The notes: generated by a model not told the origin, from the sequence alone. Shown: positions 1 to 10,131, counted from the first letter of the stretch. The stretch is DNA of 64,000 nucleotides from Lysobacterales bacterium (GCA_014946745.1 JADCRD010000003.1:558001-622000); one strand, 5' to 3'. Translations and numbers: made by a program.

Positions 1-2
1 CG

Positions 3-575
3 ACCCTGCTGGCGCCGCTGGCCCAGCATCCGCGCGAGTTCGTCACCGTGGCGATCCGCGCCGAGGGCGAGGCGCTTGACTTGGCGCCGCTGCTGGCCGA
101 GCGCGTGCGCCAGCTTGACGCCGACCTGCCGGTGTACCAGCTGCGCACCCAGCAGCGCGCGATCGAGATGGGCCGCATCGGGCCGGTGATCCTGAGCCAG
201 ATGTTCAGCGCGATCGGCCTGCTCGGCCTGGTGCTGGCGGCCACCGGCCTCTACGGCGTGCTGGCCCAGGCGGTGCTCTCGCGCTCGCGTGAGATCGGCA
301 TCCGCCGCGCGATCGGCGCCGACGCGCGCAGCGTGCTGCGCCTGGTCGGCGGCGGCGTTGGCCTGCAGCTGGCGATCGGCCTGTCGATCGGCATGGCCCT
401 GGCCCTGCCCTGGTCCGGGATGCTCGCCAGCGAAAACTTCCACACGCGCAGCGCCGAGCCCGCGGTGTTCCTCACGGCCCTGCTGGTGGTGCTGCTTGCC
501 GCGCTGGCGGCATTTGCTGGCCCGCTGCTGCGCGCGCTGCGGATCGATCCGATGCAGGCGCTGCGGCAGGACTAG
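3..575 (+). CDS. ABC transporter permease, MacB/FtsX type (5' end outside window)
   Basis: The open frame runs in from the left edge, so only the last 190 codons are seen. It holds the C-terminal FtsX-type permease domain: a membrane segment near MFSAIGLLGLVLAATGLYG, the characteristic REIGIRRAIGA motif, two more membrane segments and a final cytoplasmic PMQALRQD tail, as in macrolide/lipoprotein export permeases. It is followed by a second, complete permease and an ATPase on the same strand, so the three probably form one exporter of the MacB class. The substrate cannot be told. A 30-bp direct repeat starts exactly at its TAG stop (573). Confidence 0.9.
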   Translation, partial: TLLAPLAQHPREFVTVAIRAEGEALDLAPLLAERVRQLDADLPVYQLRTQQRAIEMGRIGPVILSQMFSAIGLLGLVLAATGLYGVLAQAVLSRSREIGIRRAIGADARSVLRLVGGGVGLQLAIGLSIGMALALPWSGMLASENFHTRSAEPAVFLTALLVVLLAALAAFAGPLLRALRIDPMQALRQD

Positions 576-632
576 GAGTGATCCGCATGGATTGCACGAG
601 CGTAGGAGTGATCCGCATGGATTGCGCGAGCG
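573..632 (+). repeat. 30-bp tandem direct repeat, two copies
   Basis: Units 573-602 and 603-632 both read TAGGAGTGATCCGCATGGAT plus a shared tail and differ by one base (tgcAcgag against tgcGcgag). The first copy contains the stop codon of the upstream permease. Confidence 0.85.
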
Positions 633-663
633 TCAGCTCCAGCGACGTCGAGGCGTGCTTCAA

Positions 664-975
664 GCCCCTCTCCCCTCGTGGGAAGCGGAGCAGAGCGCGT
701 ATCGGCTGCCGGTGGCAGCCGATGCTCTGCGGAGCCCGAGCGAAGCGAAGGAAGGTTGGGGAGAGGGGGCAAGGCGTGCCGCAAGCGTTCTCCCCCTCTC
801 CCCCAACCCCTCGCACTCGCGCCAGGGCAGATTGGGACGAGGAGCGAGGCGTGTCGCAAGCGTTCTCGCCCTCTCCCTCAACCTGCCTTCGCTTCGCTCG
901 GGCTCCGGAAAGCGTCGGCTGCTGCCGGCAGCCGACCTGCGCTTTCCTCCGCTTCCCACGAGGGGAGAGGGGAGC
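664..975. repeat. Long imperfect inverted repeat between two permease genes
   Basis: The 497-bp gap between the two permeases is filled by a large inverted repeat. The left outer arm (about 664-690, CCCCTCTCCCCTCGTGGGAA) is the reverse complement of the right outer arm at about 948-975. Inside it are direct repeats of a GCAAGCGTTCTC-containing segment (about 780-805 and 855-880) and smaller palindromes (CGGCTGCC..GGCAGCCG near 704-724 and 918-932). No believable gene lies here. It may be a nonautonomous element or fold as RNA within the operon transcript. Confidence 0.7.
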
Positions 976-1071
976 CATTCGCCTGAGCGCTCTCGTCTGA
1001 TGGCCTGCGCTGAATGTCCTGCTATCCCACCACCACCCGTCCCCTGATCCCTCCCAGTCGAGGCAAGACCC

Positions 1072-3459
1072 ATGTCGATCTCCACGGACTTCCGCTACGC
1101 GCTCCGCCGCCTGCTGCAGGCGCCCGGCTACTCGCTGGCTGTGGTGCTGATGCTGGCGCTGGGCATCGCCATCAGCACCACCCTGTTCGCTGTGCTGAGC
1201 GGGGTGCTGGGCAGCCTGCCGTTTCCGCAGTCCGAGCAGCTGGTGGTGGTGGAAAGCCGCAGCCTCGAGCGCGGCGTGAACAGCAGCGGCCTCACGCCGG
1301 CCGAGGCGCGGCGGCTGGAGCAGCCGGATTCGCCCTTCGCCTCGATGGCCTACTTCAACTGGGGCGGAATGACCATCTATGCCGAGGATCGTCCGCGTGA
1401 ATTCAACATCGCCGTCGTCAATCCCGGCTTCTTCGCGACCTTCGGCGTGCAGCCGTTCCTGGGGCGCTGGTTCGAGCCCGAGGACCACGCCAGCGAGCGC
1501 GGCGCGCTGATCCTTTCGCATGCGGAATGGCAGCGCCTGCTGGGCGGACGCGCCGACGCCATCGGCGAGATCATCGAAACCTCCGAGGGCGGCATGCAGG
1601 TGGTCGGGGTGATGCCGCCGGACTTCGCTGTGCCTACCAGCACGATTGGCGCCTGGCGCCCGCTGCTCAACAGCACCTTCGACCGCACCGAGCCCTGGAT
1701 CTGGAACGCGCGCTATCTCGACGCCTACGCGCGACTCGATCCGCAGGTGGACGCGATCCAGCGAGCTCAGCGACTCGACCAGATCAGCGCGGAGTTGGCG
1801 CGCACTCACTCGCTCGCCGAGCCGCGCTGGGGCCTGGGTGACCGCCCGCTGCTGGATTGGATCGTCGGCAGCCTGCGCGGCGTGCTGTGGGGCGTGTTCG
1901 GCGTCGCCCTGCTGGTGATGCTGGTGGCCTGCGCCAATGTCGCCATCCTGATCGACGCCCGCCAGGTGGCGCTGCGTCATCAGCAGGCGGTGGCGCAGGC
2001 ACTCGGCGCCACCCGCGCGCGCCTGTACCGCGGGCTGCTGCTGGAGATCGGGCTGCTGACAGCGATCGCGCTGGCGCTGGGCGGGCTGCTGTCCACGCTC
2101 AGCGTCGACGCCCTGCGCGAACTTGCGCGCGGCAGCCTGCCGCGGGTCGAGGCGATCGCCATCGATACGCGCGTGTGGCTGTTCGCCCTGGGGCTTGGGC
2201 TGCTGGTGCCCCTGATCGCCGCCTGCGCGGGCGCGCTGCGCCTGCAGTCGCGGGCGATGGAAGCGATGCGCGCCGGCCGCGGCGTGCTCGGCCGCCGCGC
2301 TTCGCGCGCCTGGCTGCCGGCGGTGGGCGTGGCCCTGTCCACCGCGGGCGTCGCCGCCGGCGGTGCGCTGCTGGTCAGCCTGTGGCAGCTGCAGTCGGTG
2401 GATCCCGGCCTGCGCCATCAGGGCGTCTACGTGCTGCAGCTGTTCCATCGCGGCGATGACGACACGCTGCGCGGCTTCGCCCAGCGCCTGTCCGCGCAGC
2501 TCGAATCGCTGCCCGGCGTGGAGCAGGTTGCACTGGCCAACGCGGCGCCGCTGTCGGTCATCGGCAACTTCAGCGCCGACCTGAAGCTGCCCGAGCGCGA
2601 CCAGCCCGAGCCTTTCCAGGTTGGCATCCGTCGGGTCTCGCCCGAGTACCTGCAGCTGATGCAGCTGCCGCTGCTGCAGGGGCGCGGCATTGAGGCGACC
2701 GACCGCGCCGGCAGCGAGCCGGTGACGGTGATCAACCAGACCCTGGCGCGTCAGCTGTTCGGTGACGCCAGCGCCCTGAACCGCATCGTCGAACTGCCGG
2801 TGGGCGACTCCGAGCGCATTGCCTACCGCGTGGTCGGTGTGTCCGGTGACACCCGCAACCGCGGGCTGCGTGCCTCGCCCGGCCCCGAGCTGCTGATTCC
2901 GTATGCGTCCGCGCCGTCCGCGGTGATGACCCACCTGCTGTACGCGCCGAGCGGGCTTGGCAACCACCAGAAGCTGCTCACCGACGCGCTGTACGAGGTC
3001 GATCCGCGCGAGGCCAGCACGCAGATCTACACGCTAAGCGATGCGTTCGACGATGAACTGGTGCAGGCCCGCTTCTTCGCGCGCACGGTGTCGGTGGCGG
3101 CGCTGTCCGCCCTGCTGCTGGCCGCCTTCGGCGTCTATGCCGTAGCCGCCCTGCGCCAGCGCCAGCGTGTGTCCGAATTCGGCCTGCGGCTCGCGGTGGG
3201 CGCGGCGCCCCGGGCGCTGGCCCTGCAGAGCCTGAAGGAAAGCACGCGCGTCGCGGCCCTGGGCATTGCGATAGGGCTGCTCGGCGCCTGGGCGGTGCTG
3301 CGCGTGCTCAGCGCCCAGCTGTTCGGGCTGGAGGGCATTCAGCCGCTGGTGATCGGCGCCGCGGTGCTGCTGCTGGCGCTGGCCACGGTGATTGCCGCGC
3401 TGGCACCCGCCCTGCGCGCAGCCCGCACCGACGCCATGAGCGCGCTGCGCGAAAGCTGA
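1072..3459 (+). CDS. ABC transporter permease, MacB/FtsX type
   Basis: Complete 795-residue permease of the MacB_PCD/FtsX architecture. One N-terminal membrane segment (about residues 20-42) is followed by a large periplasmic domain, a three-helix FtsX domain at about 270-390, a second periplasmic domain, and a second FtsX domain at about 675-790 ending in TDAMSALRES. The duplicated layout is that of the ADOP-type permeases that act with a separate ATPase. The ATPase gene starts 49 bp downstream. GAGGCAAG precedes the ATG. It is probably transcribed with its neighbours, although the inverted repeat upstream may break the transcript. Confidence 0.93.
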   Translation: MSISTDFRYALRRLLQAPGYSLAVVLMLALGIAISTTLFAVLSGVLGSLPFPQSEQLVVVESRSLERGVNSSGLTPAEARRLEQPDSPFASMAYFNWGGMTIYAEDRPREFNIAVVNPGFFATFGVQPFLGRWFEPEDHASERGALILSHAEWQRLLGGRADAIGEIIETSEGGMQVVGVMPPDFAVPTSTIGAWRPLLNSTFDRTEPWIWNARYLDAYARLDPQVDAIQRAQRLDQISAELARTHSLAEPRWGLGDRPLLDWIVGSLRGVLWGVFGVALLVMLVACANVAILIDARQVALRHQQAVAQALGATRARLYRGLLLEIGLLTAIALALGGLLSTLSVDALRELARGSLPRVEAIAIDTRVWLFALGLGLLVPLIAACAGALRLQSRAMEAMRAGRGVLGRRASRAWLPAVGVALSTAGVAAGGALLVSLWQLQSVDPGLRHQGVYVLQLFHRGDDDTLRGFAQRLSAQLESLPGVEQVALANAAPLSVIGNFSADLKLPERDQPEPFQVGIRRVSPEYLQLMQLPLLQGRGIEATDRAGSEPVTVINQTLARQLFGDASALNRIVELPVGDSERIAYRVVGVSGDTRNRGLRASPGPELLIPYASAPSAVMTHLLYAPSGLGNHQKLLTDALYEVDPREASTQIYTLSDAFDDELVQARFFARTVSVAALSALLLAAFGVYAVAALRQRQRVSEFGLRLAVGAAPRALALQSLKESTRVAALGIAIGLLGAWAVLRVLSAQLFGLEGIQPLVIGAAVLLLALATVIAALAPALRAARTDAMSALRES

Positions 3460-3508
3460 GCGCCACGCGCGCACGTCCGCACTACGACACCCAAGAGGAA
3501 AGCGACCC

Positions 3509-4177
3509 ATGATCGAACTCCGCGACATCGAGAAGTCCTACCCGCTGGCCGCCCAGCGCCACTACGTGCTGCGCAAGATCAGCCTCGACATCCGCGAGGG
3601 CGATTTCCTGTCGATCATGGGGCCGTCCGGCTCGGGCAAGACCAGCCTGCTGTCGGTGCTGGGCCTGATGGACTCCGACTGGTCGGGCAGCTACCGCTTC
3701 GCCGGCACCGATCTGCAAGCGCTGAAGGAGCGCGCGCGCAAAGACTTCGCCCGCGAGCACATCGGCTTCGTGTTCCAGCACTACCACCTGCTGGATGATC
3801 TGACCGTCGCCGAGAACCTGGAGCTGCCGCTCTCCTACCGCAACGTGCGAGGCAGCGAGCGGCAGGCGCGCGTGGCCGAACTGCTCGATCGCTTCGGCAT
3901 GGCCGCGCGGCGCGACCTGTATCCGCGCCAGTTGTCCGGCGGCCAGCAGCAGATCGTCGCAGTGGCCCGCGCAGTGATCGCCCGGCCGCGCCTGCTGCTC
4001 TGCGACGAGCCGACCGGCGCGCTGCATTCGAGCCAGGGCGAGCAGGTGATGGACCTGCTCAGCGAGTTGAACAAGGAGGGCACCACCATCGTCCAGGTCA
4101 CCCACAACCCCGAGTACGCCGCGCGCGGATCGCGGCGGGTGGAGCTGCACGACGGTTGGATGAAGCAGGTTGCGTGA
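3509..4177 (+). CDS. ABC transporter ATP-binding protein (MacB/LolD class)
   Basis: 222 residues, the normal length for a stand-alone LolD/MacB-type ATPase. Walker A is GPSGSGKTS (about residue 39), the Q loop lies in FVFQHYHLLDDLTVAENLELP, the signature is LSGGQQQIVAVARA, Walker B is LLLCDEPTGAL and the switch histidine is in VTHNPEYA. The LDDLTVAENLELPL stretch is typical of the lipoprotein/macrolide exporter subfamily. AGAGGAAAG lies 8 bases before the ATG. It energises the two permeases encoded upstream. The sensor/regulator pair downstream may control this exporter, which is inference from position. Confidence 0.95.
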   Translation: MIELRDIEKSYPLAAQRHYVLRKISLDIREGDFLSIMGPSGSGKTSLLSVLGLMDSDWSGSYRFAGTDLQALKERARKDFAREHIGFVFQHYHLLDDLTVAENLELPLSYRNVRGSERQARVAELLDRFGMAARRDLYPRQLSGGQQQIVAVARAVIARPRLLLCDEPTGALHSSQGEQVMDLLSELNKEGTTIVQVTHNPEYAARGSRRVELHDGWMKQVA

Positions 4178-4189
4178 GAGCGGAGACCC

Positions 4190-4575
4190 GTGCGGTGGGT
4201 CAAGACCCGCCCTATGACCTTGCCGCAGCCCATAGGGTGGGTCTTGACCCACCGGAGCTCGACGCTCGCCTCGGTGTTGGCAAACCCATAGGGTGGGTCT
4301 TGACCCACCGGAGCTCGACGCTCGCCTCGGTACGTCGAAACCCATAGGGTGGGTCTTGACCCAACAAAGCTCCGCGCTTGCGTCGACCCGTGTTGTCATT
4401 CGACGTTCACCCGATACGCTGTCGCCAGTTCCGATGTCCCAACACGCAACACCGGGGCGAGCTTCGGGCTCCGGTGGGTCAAGACCCACCCTATGAGCTC
4501 GCTACGCTGGCGCCCGAACACGCAACACCGGGGCAAGCGTCGAGCTCCGGTGGGTCAAGACCCACTTTATGGTTT
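4190..4575. repeat. Array of REP-like palindromes (GGTGGGTCAAGACCCACC)
   Basis: Six copies of an 18-22 bp palindrome centred on GGGTCAAGACCC lie between the ATPase and the response regulator. Three read with CCCATAGGGTGGGTCTTGACCC then a GGAGCTCGACGCTCGCCTCGG tail (about 4230, 4287, 4341), and three are inverted (about 4194, 4480, 4545), two of the latter followed by CCCTAT/CTTTAT and preceded by the tail in reverse. Paired opposite orientations resemble bacterial interspersed mosaic elements. Related copies lie at 27.87-28.27 kb. No gene is seen in 4178-4590. Confidence 0.85.
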
Positions 4576-4590
4576 GCCACAGAATTCCCC

Positions 4591-5973
<1,383 letters not shown>

Positions 5974-6320
5974 GCGATGGGCGCACGCGCTACGCATCAG
6001 GCGCAATCGCACCGCCGCGGGATGCGGAAGCGGCACGGCCCGGTTGCCGCGTTCGCCAAGGCAAAGCTCAAGCGTCCAACCTTGTCGTGCCCCATGCAGG
6101 ACGCGCCCGCGGATCGAGCGCACCTGTGCTGGATCCCGCGTGACCGAGGGCAGCGAGGGCTTGGCCCGGCAGCGGCCGAATGGGTCGGGAAATGCGCCGG
6201 ATCTGCGAGCACCGATCAAGGCCATGCTGAATCCGATACGTGTCGGCTTGGCCCCGCCAGCGCGCAGGCGACGTTCGCAGTGCGCGCGTACGCGGCGCGG
6301 GAACACAGCGCAGCGCCCGC
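5974..6320. other. Gap between regulator and kinase, holding a dispersed repeat
   Basis: No gene is seen. About 6064-6250 resembles the repeat at 47181-47376: both share CGCCCGCGGATC, a segment with CAGCGGCCGAA, an ATGCGCCGGA core and ATCAAGGCCA. This copy looks decayed and has no clear CTAG ends. It separates two genes that are normally adjacent. Confidence 0.6.
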
Positions 6321-7658
6321 ATGCTGAAGCCCAACTTCGAGCGCCGCCTGCTGCTCGATGCCGCCCTGCTGCTGCTGCCGGCCGCGCTGTGCATCGGCCT
6401 GCTGCTGTGGCTGCCGGCCGAGGCCATGAGCCGCCTGCGTGCGCCGCTGCTGATCACTGCCGCCATCGCCAGCCTGCTGCTGGCCCTGCGCCTGAAGCAG
6501 CGCGTGGTCTACCCGCTGTACACGCTGGCCAACCTGCTTGAAGCCCTGCGCGAAGGCGACTTCAGCCTGCGCGGCTCGCGCGCCCAGCGCGGCGATGCGA
6601 TCGGCGAAGTGATCTGGGAGGTCAACGCGCTGTCCGCCACACTGCGCGAGCAGCGCCTGCGGGTGGAGGAATCCAACGCCCTGCTCGGCAAGGTGATCGA
6701 AGCCATCGACATCGCCCTCTTCAGCTTCGACGCCGAGTCGCGCCTGCAGCTGGTCAACGCCGCCGGCCTGCGTCTGCTCGGCCGCAGCCACGCCGCCGGC
6801 CGCAGCGCGGCCGAGCTGGGCCTTGAGGATTGCCTCGCTGTCGAAACCGCCGCCGTGCTGAAGCGCAGCTTCGGCGGCAGCGAAGGCCGCTTCGACGTGC
6901 GCCGCTTCCGCTTCCGCTCGGCCGGCCGCCCGCAGGACCTGCTGGTGATCACCGACCTCTCGCGCGCCCTGCGCGAAGAAGAGCGCCAAGCCTGGCAGCG
7001 CCTGATCCGCGTGCTCGGCCATGAGCTGAACAATTCGCTGGCGCCGATCAAATCCATGGCCGGCACCCTGGTGCGCGTGCTGGCGCGCGAGCCCCTGCCC
7101 GAAGACTGGCGCGAGGATGTCGACGCCGGCCTGCAGGTGATCGGCGACCGCGCCGAGGCGCTCAACCGCTTCATGATCGGCTACACCGCACTCGCCCGAC
7201 TGCCCCCACCGCAGCGCCGCGAGGTCGAGCTGGCCCCGCTGCTGCGTCGCGTCGCTGCGCTCGAACAGCGCGTGCCGGTGAAGCTCGGCGCCCTGCCCGA
7301 GCTGCGCTTCGCCGCTGACCCCGACCAGCTGGAGCAGGCGCTGATCAACCTGGTCAAGAACGCCGCCGAAGCCAGCCTGACCCAGCGCGGCGGCGTCGAA
7401 ATCCGCGCTCGCGCCGACGGCGCCCAGGTGCACATCGAAATCCTCGACGAGGGCCTGGGCCTGTCCGGCAGCGACAACCTGTTCGTGCCCTTCTTCACCA
7501 CCAAGCCCGGCGGCTCCGGCATCGGCCTGGTGCTGGCCCGCCAGATCATCGAAGGCCACGGCGGGCGCCTGACGCTGCGCAATCGCGATGACGCTCGCGG
7601 CTGTCGGGCAGAGGTGTGGCTGGAGAGCGGGGATTCGGGATTGGGGATTGGGGATTGA
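6321..7658 (+). CDS. Sensor histidine kinase, NtrY-like
   Basis: 445 residues from the ATG at 6321. Two closely spaced membrane segments (about residues 10-55) leave almost no periplasmic domain, so the signal is probably membrane or cytoplasmic. A linker and a PAS-like domain (about 120-215) follow, then the H box HELNNSLAPIKS (about 234) and a HATPase domain with N box NLVKNAAEA, DEGLGLSG and GGSGIGL. The HELNNSLAPI form is typical of NtrY-like kinases. The last residues (GDSGLGIGD) and the TGA stop are encoded by GGGGATT-type repeats, so the native C-terminus may have been rewritten. Probable partner of the NtrC-type regulator upstream. Confidence 0.93.
   Translation: MLKPNFERRLLLDAALLLLPAALCIGLLLWLPAEAMSRLRAPLLITAAIASLLLALRLKQRVVYPLYTLANLLEALREGDFSLRGSRAQRGDAIGEVIWEVNALSATLREQRLRVEESNALLGKVIEAIDIALFSFDAESRLQLVNAAGLRLLGRSHAAGRSAAELGLEDCLAVETAAVLKRSFGGSEGRFDVRRFRFRSAGRPQDLLVITDLSRALREEERQAWQRLIRVLGHELNNSLAPIKSMAGTLVRVLAREPLPEDWREDVDAGLQVIGDRAEALNRFMIGYTALARLPPPQRREVELAPLLRRVAALEQRVPVKLGALPELRFAADPDQLEQALINLVKNAAEASLTQRGGVEIRARADGAQVHIEILDEGLGLSGSDNLFVPFFTTKPGGSGIGLVLARQIIEGHGGRLTLRNRDDARGCRAEVWLESGDSGLGIGD
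7628..7657 (+). repeat. GGGGATT heptad repeat at the 3' end of the kinase gene
   Basis: Reads as successive GGGGATT / CGGGATT units and supplies the last codons and the stop of the kinase. Similar runs lie at 25508-25540 and, inverted, at 25651-25680. Confidence 0.85.
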
Positions 7659-8057
7659 GCTGCCGACTGGGGCGGCGAGAGTCTCCTCTGTAGTGTCGGC
7701 GGAGCCTGAAAATCTACCGAGGGGATGCCGGGCGAACACGCCTGCGCGAACTTGCGTCGCGGACGCGCGCGTAGCGACCGCATCGACACGCGTAATTCGC
7801 GAACTGCAGCCTAGGCTTGCCGCCGCCTGAGTCCGGTGGCGCGGCCCAAACCCGTCACACCCCACTTCGACACCGACCGCAAGGCGGACCGCTACCCATG
7901 GATGATCCGGACGGCCGATTCCGCGGCCCGCGGCGTCGATGCGAACGATCCGCTCTCGGCGTAGCTTCAACAGCATCGGCAGGCCGCTCGCAGGCCGACA
8001 CCCACAGCCCAGCCCGCAGCGGCCGGTCGCACTCACAAACACACCAAGGAGAAACGC
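7659..8057. other. Intergenic region, no gene recognised
   Basis: About 400 bp. I see no convincing coding frame or RNA gene. It must contain the promoter of the outer-membrane barrel gene at 8058. A strong ribosome site (AAGGAGA, about 8046-8052) is the only clear element. Confidence 0.5.
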
Positions 8058-8756
8058 ATGACCACGCGACAACGGATGATCGCGCTTGCAGTGACGCTCG
8101 CGCTTGGTGCGCCGGCGGCTGCCAGCGCGCAGGACATCGGCTTCAACTACATCGAAGGTGGCATCGTCGGCGGATTCGTCAACGATGTGGAGGGCGCTGG
8201 CACCTTCACGGGCAGCGGCACGCCGCTCGAACTCGAAGCCGATGCAGGTGGTGGCGCTTTCATCGGTGTCGCCTGGCAGTTCAGCGAGAACATGCACGTG
8301 TTCGGCGAGTACTCCAACGCCGGCCAGGAGTTGGAGGTCAGAGGCGGCCCCGAGATTATCGACGGTGAGTTCGACATCGTGCGCTGGCGCATTGGCGTCG
8401 GCTACGCGCATGCGCTGTCGCCTCGCACCAGTCTCTACGGGCGCCTCAGTTTTGACAGCGCCGAGCTGAAGAATCTTGAAGCCGCCAACTTCCGTTTCCC
8501 GGCCGACGGTGCCGAAGATGGCTTTGGCAGCGAGGTCGGCGTGATCTGGGCGGCGAGCCCGAGCGTCCACCTGCAGGGCCACGCGCGCTACACCTCGGTG
8601 GGCGACGTCGCCAGCGAGGGCTCAAGCGGCTTCGACGCCGACGTCCTGGTCGGCCTGACCGGCCGCTGGTACGTCCGTCCCAAGGTCGCGGTTTTTGCCG
8701 GCTACGAGCTGGGCAAGATCACGACCTTTAGCGTGGGGGCGCGCTACGCGTTCTGA
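8058..8756 (+). CDS. Outer-membrane beta-barrel protein with signal peptide
   Basis: 232 residues. A signal peptide (MTTRQRMIALAVTLALG then PAAASAQ-D) precedes a mature part of alternating aromatic/hydrophobic strands (FNYIEGGIVGGFVND, MHVFGEYSNAGQELEV, ARYTSVGDV) and a C-terminal aromatic (ARYAF), the end signal recognised by the Bam machinery. It is about the size of an eight-stranded OmpA/OmpW-like barrel. It shares the start motif (I/V)EGG with the smaller barrel gene at 27195, so the two are probably distant paralogues. AAGGAGA precedes the ATG. Its function is unknown. It is monocistronic and sits just before the cassette array. Confidence 0.85.
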   Translation: MTTRQRMIALAVTLALGAPAAASAQDIGFNYIEGGIVGGFVNDVEGAGTFTGSGTPLELEADAGGGAFIGVAWQFSENMHVFGEYSNAGQELEVRGGPEIIDGEFDIVRWRIGVGYAHALSPRTSLYGRLSFDSAELKNLEAANFRFPADGAEDGFGSEVGVIWAASPSVHLQGHARYTSVGDVASEGSSGFDADVLVGLTGRWYVRPKVAVFAGYELGKITTFSVGARYAF

Positions 8757-9137
8757 CGCGGCCTCAGCGATCGAATCGGGGCTTGTCGCACGCCTCGCGA
8801 GGCCCAGCGGTTCTGCGAGCGTCCTTCCTGCGAGCGGATTGATCTATCGCGAGTGCAACGCGCCCCGTCGCATCGCAGTTCGCAGGTAGGGCGTCTTCGT
8901 ACCCGCAGCCGACGCACTCAGCCGGCGTGCTTGCCTTGAGCCAGCCGCGGTGCAAGGATCGCGCGTTGCCAGAGCTTCTGCGAAAGGCCGCCAGATTAGG
9001 CCGACGGGATAGGCGGAGCCGGCGGTGTAAGGCTCTGAATAGCGGAGGAAATTTCCCACGCTCGCACGCACGGCTCAAGATTATGCGGCGGTGTTATCAC
9101 GACGGTTTCCGTCTAATAGTAGTTGGATTCCACGAAC
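8757..9137. other. Left flank of the cassette array, no gene recognised
   Basis: About 380 bp between the barrel gene and the first cassette gene. I looked on both strands for an integron integrase or its remnant and saw none. A GTTGGAT at 9122-9128 fits the GTTRRRY core of an attC/attI right box and may mark the left boundary of the array, but no matching left box is evident. Confidence 0.45.
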
Positions 9138-9593
9138 ATGCGTCGCAAAGTGATTCAACACTTCGCAAACATGTTCCCTCAGAGGTTTATCGACCTCCCT
9201 GAGGGATACGATCTCGCTTTGCTCGCACGCGCAAAGCGAGGAGTGCCATCCTTCAATCTCCTCGAGGGTACGGCCTCCATTGATGGGGTTCCTGAGCCGC
9301 TGCTCCGAACCGCATCGAGCTATCGTGAGTGGCTCCACAAAGAGGCCGCTGCCCACGGCGTCGAGCTTGAGGGCATCCGAAGCGCATCAATGGAAGTTAG
9401 GTTCGAGGTTGATGCTGTTGAGGTGGAGGAGTCTTTTGGTCACGTATCGCACAGTGCAAGATTCCGGTTTGAGTGCGCCAGCGAGCTACGCACCGACGAG
9501 AAGTCCTATACGTGCGAGAGCTCATGTGAAAGGCAATGGGGTTACGGCTGGTACTGGGAGCAGCTGTTTGGTGTACCGGCGCGTGGAATCTAA
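9138..9593 (+). CDS. Cassette 1: hypothetical protein
   Basis: 151 residues from the ATG at 9138; a TTG at 9123 is in frame but falls in the putative core site, so the ATG is preferred. No family is recognised. It is soluble, without signal peptide or membrane segment, rich in aromatic and acidic residues, with a Cys-containing, Trp-rich C-terminus (CESSCERQWGYGWYWEQLFG). The stop codon is the TAA of attC1. It is the first gene in the array. Confidence 0.7.
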   Translation: MRRKVIQHFANMFPQRFIDLPEGYDLALLARAKRGVPSFNLLEGTASIDGVPEPLLRTASSYREWLHKEAAAHGVELEGIRSASMEVRFEVDAVEVEESFGHVSHSARFRFECASELRTDEKSYTCESSCERQWGYGWYWEQLFGVPARGI

Positions 9594-9678
9594 CTGTGCG
9601 TTCAAGCGGACCGCGGGGAAAGGTTTCGATGTTTCCTGATATGTCTGCGGCCCGCGGCCGCTTAACGCGGCGTTAGAT
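9588..9678 (+). repeat. attC site 1
   Basis: R'' is ATCTAAC (9588-9594) and R' is GTTAGAT (9672-9678), perfect complements. The inner arms GTTCAAGCGGACCGCGGG and CCGCGGCCGCTTAAC pair with the extra C and A bulged, as expected of a folded attC bottom strand. Length is 91 bp. Confidence 0.93.
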
Positions 9679-9711
9679 TTCTCGTTCAACGTTCTCTGCG
9701 AGATTCAACCA

Positions 9712-10131
9712 ATGGCGTTCCCCGCTTGGCAGGTTGCCCAACTGCGATCTCCGGAGGGCGATACCATCGCAAGGTTCCGAACGGATTGCTCGGGGCTGCT
9801 CGGGGATTCGAACTTTCCCGCGGCGCTGTGGGTAAAGGTCGATCCGCCGGACGCGGGTGACCTCGATGCATTGCTGACCGAACTGGATGCGATCGAAGAT
9901 GCAGTCATGAGAGTCGTGGAAGGAGAGCATGGAGGGCGGCTGCTAGTCACGCTGACTGGCGCAGGGCGCCGAGATCTTGTGTTTGCGTTGCAGGGCGGAG
10001 GCAATCTGGTTCTCCGAGCGGTAGCTGAGGTCTCTGCCACACGCGGCAACTGTCTTCAGGCAAGTCTGTATCCAGAGCAAAGATTCGGCCCGTATCAAGC
10101 ACTTCTTAAGGCCGCGGCGCGTGCAATCTAA
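9712..10131 (+). CDS. Cassette 2: hypothetical protein
   Basis: 139 residues, soluble. No family is assigned with confidence. The layout GEHGGRLLVTLTGAGRRDLVFAL resembles the centre of DUF695-type proteins, but this is only an impression. The ATG is 34 bp after the R' box of attC1 and the stop is in the R'' box of attC2. Confidence 0.7.
   Translation: MAFPAWQVAQLRSPEGDTIARFRTDCSGLLGDSNFPAALWVKVDPPDAGDLDALLTELDAIEDAVMRVVEGEHGGRLLVTLTGAGRRDLVFALQGGGNLVLRAVAEVSATRGNCLQASLYPEQRFGPYQALLKAAARAI

Noticed and set aside
472..2967. Very long open frame on the - strand opposite the permease (831 codons)
   Set aside because: The opposite strand has conserved permease motifs throughout; the antisense frame is a high-GC codon-position artefact rich in Gln, His and Arg with no domain.
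4190..4575. Palindrome array as a CRISPR
   Set aside because: Spacing is irregular, orientations alternate, repeats are palindromic and no cas gene is present.
9122..9128. GTTGGAT as an attI or attC core
   Set aside because: Only a single box with no complementary partner in the 90 bp upstream; kept as a note, not as a site.
8757..9137. Possible integron integrase beside the array
   Set aside because: No frame on either strand contains the tyrosine recombinase motifs, and the longest frame is Arg-rich shadow.
9795..9815. GGGGATTCGAAC resembling a tRNA T-arm
   Set aside because: It lies in a coding cassette and no acceptor, D-arm or anticodon arm surrounds it.
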